From Euperipatoides rowelli (Eukaryota; Onychophora; Udeonychophora; Euonychophora; Peripatopsidae), in the NCBI GenBank assembly GCA_003024985.2, contig PXIH01S0047018.1: a stretch of 13,583 nucleotides of DNA. The stretch is one strand, 5' to 3'. The notes under the pieces were generated by a model, which made no database searches, was not told the origin of the DNA, and was given only the letters and a program-made list of their open reading frames with translations. The position numbers and the translations under genes are program-made. This document shows, piece by piece, positions 1 to 8,900 of the stretch (its first letter is position 1; the number at the start of each line of letters is the position of its first letter).

Positions 1-447
1 TTTAGTAATTATTACATGTAGGTAAAAATTTTCAATTTGAACTTGACTTTCTGTTTTTGATTCCCCACCCTTCCCTTTTTACTTTACGTTTTAAATTACA
101 CACATAAATTAGATGAAAATTCATTTTTTAAGATTCCTGAATTAGTTTAAATAAATTTATTGTTTAATAGCCAATAAATTTTTTATTGATATTTACAGTA
201 TAAGGTTTTTCGATAATGGACTACTTAAAATTCAAATTAAATTTGAAAACATGATTTATAATAAAGAAAGAAAATAATCTAGTGTTTTTCAAAATAAGTT
301 TGCAGTACAGCCAAATCGATATCAAAAATTTTTTTTTTAATTAACATTTCAAAGATTCTTAGAGAATATTATTTTTAATGCAAATAAAACCATTAAATTT
401 TTTATTTTCAAGCTACTTGTGTTGCTTTTGCAAAAACTGCCGACTAT

Positions 448-469
448 AAAAAAAAAAAAAAAAAAAAAA
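448..469. repeat. Poly(A) tract, 22 bp
   Basis: Uninterrupted A run on the plus strand. There is no clear retrocopy upstream of it, so it is annotated only as a homopolymer. Confidence 0.9.
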
Positions 470-1740
470 CTTTCAAACCATAATGATTTAGTGAATTGAG
501 CTACAATATGATTTGTCTGTAAATGATGGAAATGGATTACATTTAACAGCTCATATAATACAATTTTAATTATAACACGGACAGCTGTTTCTTGGCCGCC
601 CAATTATTATTTCATTACGTCAAGTTTTATTAATTTTCCCAGAATAATTTGAAGATATTTTGAGTTCAAACTTAAATGATTTTCACTTGAATAAAATCAT
701 TTATACAAAACTGATATATGAAATGTCAAGCATTATCAAAATATTTATTTATTCCATGCTTTCTAACATAATCTCTGTTGATATGCTGCGGAACCCTGGT
801 AGGTAAATGTTGGTGTATCCCTTTAAAAGCACAAAAAAATTAAGGCTTGTGAATTTTAAATGGATCTAATTGATTTTTTTTTAATATGACCACACATTAC
901 TAAAGTTTATTCACTATTTTGAGTCTGCTGAAAGTATAAATTAACACATACCAAATTTATGGAGAAGTATACTTCGTATGTTAATCTCTAACCAAATATA
1001 AGAAACAATAAAGTGCACTTTAAAATTATAAAAATAAACATTCTATATTTTAATTACATTTAATTTTATGAAATAGTAAAAAAAAATGGAACACATTTTT
1101 GAAAATCTTTACTTTTTTCTTGGGCCAATGTTACAATAAGACCCTCCTACCAAAATATACATACAGTATACTGTTAGTGAAATAAACTCATTATTAAATG
1201 ATTTGCTTTCTTATACTGTATAAATATTATTTTAAATGGTCTTAACCCTCTAAGAATATAAACCAATAATTGAACCCATTCACAACTGAAGTCCCTTCAA
1301 TTGACATTTTATAGGTCCTTTTTCGGTAGAAATTTTTATTTCGGGACTAAATGGTCTGTCAGGAGAAATGTAGAATAGTATCATATTCACTAAGAGATTA
1401 TTGATTTTTAGTATGCAGTTAACCCATATTCAAATCATGGAATTAGTTAGCCAGGTGGTCTATTTACTGTACATAACATATACTGTAGAATATCATATTT
1501 CTATACACTGCACCAGCTTCGCACCGAACAAGTCCATTTTCACTTCATATACTGTATCTACTGTAACTATTAGTTTTTTTTATCTTTATTTTGTGTGTGG
1601 AATTTTTACCCTTATAGTTAAAACTGACCTCATCATTACTCTCTATTCCCCTTTTAATATTTTAACTTCCCCATTCCTTTTGTCCTCTTGTTAACCCATC
1701 CCAAAAAGCAATCTCAATTATCTGTTTATCTCCTTCCACT

Positions 1741-1755
1741 CCCCCCCCCCCCCCC
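1741..1755. repeat. Poly(C) tract, 15 bp
   Basis: Uninterrupted C run in a pyrimidine-rich plus-strand segment (about 1660-1800). It is unusual in such an A+T-rich region. Confidence 0.9.
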
Positions 1756-2003
1756 AATTTATTTCTTTATTCTTATTTTTCCATCTACTTCCCTTTCAGA
1801 GTTATAGTTGAGCTCCTTCTGATTGAAATTACTGTATACAAGTTTCAATTTTAGGTATTCATTTTCAAAGTTATTTTAAATGGGATTGTCATATTTCATA
1901 CATAATTGAAAAATCCCTAATGAGATTTTTTTAATTGTACAAATTGAAACGAATGGATGCTAACTATAAATAATTAAAATCTATATATTCATATTTTATA
2001 TGA

Positions 2004-2358
2004 CCATGTTTAGAGTATGAATTTGTTGTAAGGAATTCATCCCTAATTAAACAACAAGTTAATTATTTAAAATGCATTCAAAAGAGGGCTCTGAAAATCA
2101 TCCTTGGATCTGCGTACGATAGTTACAGTAATGCTCGGGAACTTTTGAAATTGAAAGATCTTAAACAAAGGAGGTTGGCTTTATCCCTTAGATTTTCTCG
2201 TACATTTTTTCACCAATTTCCTATCTTTGCGCCCTCTGATCGCTTATCTGTTTCAGATAGTCACGAGACAATCTGACAAAATGTTTATTCCTTTTATTCA
2301 TACAAAGAGATTTGGAAACTCGCCCATACCTGCGATGATTAAATTTCTGGATTCTTGA
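2004..2358 (+). pseudogene. C-terminal remnant of a non-LTR retrotransposon reverse transcriptase (Jockey/CR1-like)
   Basis: In the frame of 2004 the translation gives a C-L-E-Y segment, then NSSLIKQQVNYLKCIQKRAL, KIILGSAYDSYSNARELLKL and KDLKQRRLALSLRFSRTFF before a TGA at 2274-2276. In the +1 frame from 2281 it resumes with RFGNSPIPAMIKFLDS and a TGA at 2356-2358. This is the hallmark end of Jockey/CR1-type polymerases: W-x-S-S-L-x-x-x-Q, then IQKRALRIILG, Y-x-S-Y, L-x-x-R-R-x-x-L-x-L-x-F-x-R, and R-x-x-N-S-P-I-P. An in-frame TGA also lies just upstream (2001-2003). The copy is 5' truncated, frameshifted and dead, as is usual for old LINE insertions. The exact clade is not resolvable by eye. 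Confidence 0.85.
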
Positions 2359-2530
2359 ATCTAGATATTATTAATTTCACATTTCTTTTTCTTTTGACTT
2401 TTTATAATGGTTTATTTTTTAGTGCATTGAAACCTATGTAAATAAGGCCTGTATCCTATTTGAGCTTTGGCCTTATACATTTTCTATTTGTATAATATTT
2501 GAGTATAAATAAATCCTATACCATATTTGA
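2359..2530 (+). mobile_element. 3' region of the non-LTR element
   Basis: A+T-rich tail after the decayed reverse transcriptase. It contains a hairpin (2442-2476) and ends near an ATAAATAAAT motif (about 2504-2515). Because LINEs truncate at the 5' end, the 3' UTR is expected to follow the ORF end directly. The 3' boundary is approximate; no target duplication was identified. Confidence 0.5.
2442..2476 (+). other. Hairpin in the retroelement 3' region
   Basis: A perfect 8-bp stem, ATAAGGCC (2442-2449) with GGCCTTAT (2469-2476), closes a 19-nt loop. Stem-loops near the 3' end are recognised by the polymerase in several LINE families; a role here is inference. Confidence 0.6.
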
Positions 2531-2875
2531 TTTTTTAAATATTGATAAAATTAAACATACATATTTGATATTACAGTATCAGGATTAATTTCATTTGTTT
2601 TTTTCTTCACTAATAAGTCAGGCATTGTATAATTAGTGAACCGATGCTTTAGATGTAATAACTGAGGATATTTGTAATCCTAAATATAAACCATCTAATC
2701 TTCATCTATTGATTATTAAACTTTTTATTCACGAGATATAATCTTTTGCTTACTTATAACATTTAAAAGGAATTAATAATAATAAAAGTGGTTTGATTAG
2801 CTTTATAAATTAAACAATGTCAATATAATATGCTGTATACTAAATTCTTTCACAACCAAGGGATTACTAATTTTT

Positions 2876-2900
2876 TTTATTTATTTATTTATTTATTTAT
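2876..2900. repeat. (TTTA)n microsatellite overlapping the stop codon and supplying AATAAA signals
   Basis: A plus-strand TTTA array follows a run of T. Read on the minus strand it gives overlapping AATAAATAAATAAA and then an A-rich run, directly after and partly including the predicted TAA stop of the dsRBD gene. It may act as the polyadenylation signal, which would make the 3' UTR very short. Confidence 0.75.
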
Positions 2901-2932
2901 CATGAGTTGTGATAAGCTTCCGCTTTTCAACC
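2893..2932 (-). CDS. Candidate terminal exon 7 with stop codon
   Basis: The coding part is 40 nt. The acceptor is TTTATAATTGTAG (AG at 2934-2933). The first base completes the split Trp (TG|G), then VEKRKLITTHDK and TAA at 2895-2893. The basic tail follows LPIILEW. Entry phase matches the candidate donor of exon 6, and the stop is followed directly by overlapping AATAAA motifs. Because it is only 12 codons long, the match could be chance. The alternative is that exon 6 is terminal and ends four bases past its donor. Confidence 0.45.
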
Positions 2933-5900
2933 CTACAATTATAAAGTACATGAATTAAAGGTAACAGGCTTAAAGGAAGTTAAAAATACATGAGAAACCA
3001 CATCAACAAATATAATTCAAACATAACACAAATCAACACAAATTATTCCATAAATGATCCATTGTAGATCAGTTAAACATAATAGCCATATATACAAAAA
3101 CAAAATTCTATTATCAATAGATTAGACAATTTACAAATTGATATAATATTTGGTTCAAATCATAACATAAGTATATTAAATCATACCAAGAAATTTAGAA
3201 CTACTGTATGTTTTACTTTATTATTCAAGATTTTAAACATGCCATTATTACTACTGCCATCATTTTATTAATCATTCTACATTTTTACCATTCCAAAATT
3301 ATTGGTAACAAACTGAGTTTAATCTGCACATAGAGAGCAATTCCTCTTTCAACATTATTCAAAAATGAACAACAATCTCGCAATTGAATCAAAACGTTAT
3401 CATCATCTGCTGAATGTGATTTATTATTCTGGTTAGTGATAATAATTAGTTTTACAAATAAGTTATTGATATAATATAGTGCAATCATTCATAAAGTAAA
3501 ATAAAAAATAAAATAAAATAAAAACATTTGTATTGCAATACTTTTAAATCAAGCAATCACTTGTGGGTCAAATAACCTGGAAGTAATGAATTTAAAATAT
3601 TACAGTATGTGTGGACTGTGCTAAGCCAATTATATAAAATATGTATAAAGTTGAAATTGCTCATGCAAATAGAAATTATAGTTAGAACATATGGCTAAAT
3701 AAATAAGAAACAAACAATATAGTATATTTACCAGCCGCATAGACGCAATCATTGCAACATTATCAGCTGCTTGCTGCTTTGAAGGCATAGAATAAGTTTC
3801 AAATTTTAACCCTCGACCAAGTAATACTACTGCATTCCAGCTTTTCTAAAATAATAATAATTTATCAGATATATTGTATATACGGTACATATACAGTACG
3901 TGTGTAAATGAATTTGTCACTATTAGTATTTAACATGTATTTGTGACAATATTAACATGTGTTTGTGACAATATTAACATGTATTTGTGACAATATTAAC
4001 ATGTATTTGTGACAATATTAACATGTATTTGTGACAATATTNTTTGTGACAATATTAACATGTATTTGTGACAATATTAACATGTATTTGTGACAATATT
4101 AACATGTATTTGTGACAATATTGTCAGTTATGGATTAATACACCTTCTCCTTTTTTGGCTATTTAAATAACATTAAAGAAGAGGGAGGGGACCCATATTT
4201 GCTTCACTCTAGATTGTAAGAGTAATATTTTTTCTAAACTTATGAAATTATTGTTACTTTAAATATAAAGTATGTAACAAGGTCATAATTGTATCCCTAA
4301 TATGGAATACATTTATGCCTTCTAACAAACTACACACAGCAGAGACTATCAGTTCTAGCTAAGCTAAGCTAGAAGTGTAATGATAAGTTTGCTACACAGA
4401 CATCCTATATACTGTATATTATAATCTGATCATATCGTATTATAATTACTATTATTTCTGACGAATAGCTATTATTGGCTACAATATTATATACACTGTA
4501 TAATAATAATAATCATTTTTTGTTATAATAAATAAAGTGAGGAGAGAGGATAAAATAATCATTGTGCTGATTGCTGTTATAGTGCTTATGACAGCCAAAG
4601 AATCGGATTAGGCTATAAGAAGTATCATTATTTTAGCCTAATTCTAGGACTTACCTGTTTGCTTATAATCTACTGTACATCAGAACATTATAGGAACTTT
4701 CCTAATTATGATACAATAAGTGCAACATGGCTGCAAGCAACATAACTTGGCTGCTAACAGAACCTCCATCTCCATTTTGGTGTTTTGCTGTCTCTAGCCA
4801 TTAGGCAGGAAGTCCTGTTCAGCAAGAAACTACATCCTTTTTGGAGATGACCAGGGGAGAGACCAATAAGATGACTATGTCCGAATGTTTGGGGTTCATC
4901 TGAGTCTAGACAGAGGAATATAGTTTTGTTAGTCAGTCTTCTGGGTCTTGATCTTCCTGTTACAGCCTAGCAGAGACCAGCCAGAAGCCACCCAGTTGCT
5001 GAGCCAGAAGAAGCAGCCCTGTAGCAGACCTAGCAGAAGCCATGCAGTAGCTGAAATCCTGTCTTAGGCAAAGCTCCAATCCAGGCACCAGCAGAAACCA
5101 CCACCATCAGGCTCTGTTTTTCACACTGGTCATCACCCTGATCTTCCAGCCTGTGACTCCAGTACTCCTGAATGTGCAAGACTACACTCATAATCAGTAG
5201 ATATCTACTATGCTTCGGTAAGGCCTTTCCAACTGCAATTAGCAGCCATGTTGTTTTATCACTAAATAAGCACAAAACTGAAATACTCTCTACCACTCAT
5301 AACCCTGATAATAATTATTCCCAAATCCTAGGTGATAGTGTTATAATATTTCTGTAATCCAAAATATACAATAATACTGCTTCTGAGAGTATGTGTGAAA
5401 CCGGTACTTAAATAAATATATGATTTTGTCACCCAAATTCTGTAGTTTGTCTAACTCAGTTACATGTATTATTCTCACTGCCAAGTTAAAATATAAGCGG
5501 GAATCCCAATTGGTCCCACTCTGTCAGACTGCATTCTCACACAAGCACTAGGCTTGTCACATTGTGAATTGTTAATTTTATTAATTAAATAATCATGCCT
5601 TGTGAAAAATAAAATAAATTACTTTTAATTTAAAATATGAACAGATGCATTTACAAGTTACATCTTACCGGAAGTTCTGTAAGGGATTCAAACCTCTTTG
5701 TGATGTTTGACAGTATTAATTTAATTATTTTAGCAAATGAAATATTACACATATTTAATATAAACATTGATCTTGTTGAGCCAGTATTATTTATATTTTA
5801 TATACTTTGTTGTGATCTATGTTTATCCTAAGTAGCAGCATCATCCTATATATAGGATGGAGATACTATCTGATTATAGTTCTCCATGGACAAAACTTGA

Positions 5901-8900
5901 AACTGAGATGCATTCCAATATTTGTTTTATTGAAAATATGGATGGTGTAATTAGACCTACATCATTTTTTGCGGACAGGCATATGTTAACATAAAAATGT
6001 CAACTTTAGCTGCCTTTATCTTTCAATCTTTTTTTTTTTTTTTTTTTTTTACAAATGTTTTGTACGGTGAACCAACGGTATAATCTAATGCCTCTAGGCT
6101 AAGTTGATATGTGACAAATAAAATCACCAAAATTATAAACAATGTTTTTTTTTTTCAATTTTAAACAATTGAATGTTGTAATAATGATTAAATAAAATAA
6201 TTCAATAGGAAATTAATTGAAAAATGCTACCAAATAATTATCCATTAACATTATCTCTAACGTGGTTACAATAATACAGGCATTGCCAAAAATAGCAAAA
6301 AATATGCTCTATCTTTGAGATATTATAAAAAGGCGATACCACGTGATATTTCTATGTTTGTTGGCTTTTATCAAATTAAGTGTTGTGCTTTTAAAAAAAT
6401 TCAACCAATCTTGAGTCACCACATCGAAAGATATAGTACAAAAACTGATCACAGGCTAAAAAAGCACTCAAATTAAAGGATATTTAATCCATTATAATTC
6501 AGTATCTGGATGCCATAGCAATTATTTGGCTGCAATTTTATATTGAATTATTTAATCATTATTACAACATTCCAGTGTTGTAAATTTTAAAAAAAATTAT
6601 AATTTTGCGATTTTATTTCTTAACGTAGATTGCAGCCTGGAGTGATTTGCTGTAATGCGGTAGTCTGTGAAGATTACACATCTACAAAAATAAATTAATC
6701 TCTTCAGACTGCGACTGTTGGCCTTTTCTGTATTGATTAAAAATATGCCTGTCAGAAAAAAAAAATACATCAGTCTGTTTACATCATATGTATTTTCAAG
6801 AAAACATTAACTACAGGAATGCATCACAGTTTCAAGTTTTGTTCACGGGTAACTTTTTTAAATGAATCTGTTTATATTTTAAAATAATGGTAAATCTTTT
6901 TTATTCTTCATAGGGCATGATTATTTAATAAAATTCACAATTCACTTAATATTTAAGTTAAAAAACAGTTTGGTTAATTGAGAAAGAATATTAGTCTTAC
7001 ATTCTACAATGAAGCGACTGCACACCTCTTCCCCTATCTTTAATGTTAAATAGACAAAAAGAGAGTAGGGTATAAATTTGTGTAAAAAATCAATAATTAT
7101 TTAATTTTTAAAAACAATGATGGTCATATTTAAAAATACTAAGTAAGCAGAAATATATATTTTTTTTAAATTTAAGTATTATTAAATACAATTCTGTTAG
7201 GAATACATGTTAAATACTAATTGCGATGATTATATTTTTAATAGTTTATATTATATACAGTATTAAAACATTTTAATCAAAATATTTAAAAATTAGTTCA
7301 AAATCTACAGTTACTTTTAAATTTTAAACTATTTCACAATTTAATATTTACCATACTATAAATTTAAACAATAAATATATACCATTTAAAAATATATTTT
7401 TTACTATCATTTGATAAACTGATATTCAGCAATCTCACTAACATTTTGATTCTGAGAGTATTGGTAATTTGGCATATCAAGACCCATCATCTTACAAATG
7501 GCAATCAATTCACACATGGGACCACTCCTAAATTATAAGAAAAAAAAATAGAGATCACAAGCAATATATTCTAAATAAATTAAATATTTACAGTATAATT
7601 GAAAAAAAAATAAATAAATTAATATTTGCATTGCGTCTGTTGGTCAATACAATTTATTTACAGTACCGTTATCTTTGTTTCGTATTAAAAAAAAAAAGTA
7701 AAATGCACTCATTATTCCTACACAAAATAAATATATACATGGAATACTATATATAAACACAAAAATATTAACATACTGGGAATAATTGGAGTTATTATGA
7801 GACTGTTGATGTGGAACTTGAATATGATGTCCCTGATGTAACTTTGCTTGTGATGGAGGATGTAAAACAGAACCTGTATAATGTAGTCCTTGCAGATTTG
7901 AACCATTGGAACTTTGAGAATGTATGCCCGTAGACTGGTTAGCTGCAGAACCTTGAAAATGAGCTTTAGCCGACAGAGAACACACTTGACCCTGGGGATG
8001 AGATACCTGGATTCTTGAACCCACTACTTTAGAAGATGCAGGCAAATTAGATGGCGGAGGTGATTTATTTGGAGGTTCTTGTTTTAATTCTTGGGCTTAA
8101 TAAAATAAAAAAAAAGGTTAAATAGTGATTAATACAAAAGTTTTATTAGCTTTACATGCAAACTTTAGATACAAAAAAAAATCAATCAATAGTATTCAAA
8201 TAGAATTATGATTAAGAAACCATGTGACTATTTCCTCAAATCAATTTTTTTTAGGCTATATGAATTTCAATCTTTATCAATAATTCAACTAAATAAATGC
8301 ATTTATTATGTTATAATCGATAATTTTCTAGTTTACTGTTTATAAAATACTGAATTTAGGAAAGATCAACAGCACGCATTTCAACCATATTTTTGGCAAA
8401 GAATCTATGAGGAAAGTGAATCTGAATTAACACCCCCACCGCATCCCCTTGTCTAATGTATCAAAACTGTTCAGAATGTACTGCATTCTTCAATTCCTTT
8501 GTCCAGCATACTAATTTTTATTACCCTCAAAGATGAATGATTCTAGCATGGAGGAGAGCAAGTTATTTTCAATTAAGACATCTGGTTTTTCTTCTTCTAT
8601 ATTTTACCAAAACATTTTATAACATTTAATAATTTTATAAAAATTCAATCTGTTATAACATTGTATTGGTAACAATGTTCTAATAACTTAGTAATGTGAG
8701 CTATAAACTCATACAAATGAGCGCAGGTTTGTATAAAGGCATTTCAAATGGCTGTGCTAACTTTTAGAGAGAGAGTGAATAAATATATCGTAAAATGCCT
8801 AGAAGTGCACTATCCAAGTATGGGTGCCTATTTTAAGATGAAAATTTTTAAACTGTGCCTTCGCCGATTAACTGAACCACCAACAAAATTTAACATTTTT

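Larger units (their letters stand above)
1..2003. other. Gene-free A+T-rich stretch
   Basis: I see no supported gene here on either strand. Open frames are short, rich in Phe/Ile/Tyr and lack splice or start context. It contains a 22-A run (448-469), a 15-C run (1741-1755) and several ACTGTA-type words (for example 1463-1487 and 1549-1566). It lies beyond the predicted 3' end of the dsRBD gene. Confidence 0.6.

Noticed and set aside
349-603. 84-codon minus-strand open frame
   Set aside because: It reads through the 22-A tract as poly-Phe and has no recognisable motif.
1401-1694. 97-codon plus-strand open frame
   Set aside because: Composition is driven by A+T (Ile/Tyr/Phe/Thr/Ser), with no domain, no splice context and several TACTGTA words inside; typical of chance frames here.
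5030-5357. Overlapping 88- and 61-codon frames on opposite strands in or near the GC-richer island
   Set aside because: No domain or coding signature on either strand, and inserting either would break the dsRBD reading frame. Kept only as a compositional island.
5637-5831. 64-codon plus-strand open frame
   Set aside because: Hydrophobic, A+T-driven, no family resemblance; lies in the intron of the opposite-strand gene.
7407-7442. TGA at 7409-7407 as the true end of the gene
   Set aside because: It would leave half a dsRBD, while the missing half exists in phase at 3845-3732. Kept as a possible truncated isoform only.
7644-7776. Extension of the exon 3 frame past 7777
   Set aside because: The sequence becomes hydrophobic and A+T-driven right after a good GTATGT donor, and the next exon fits the phase of that donor.
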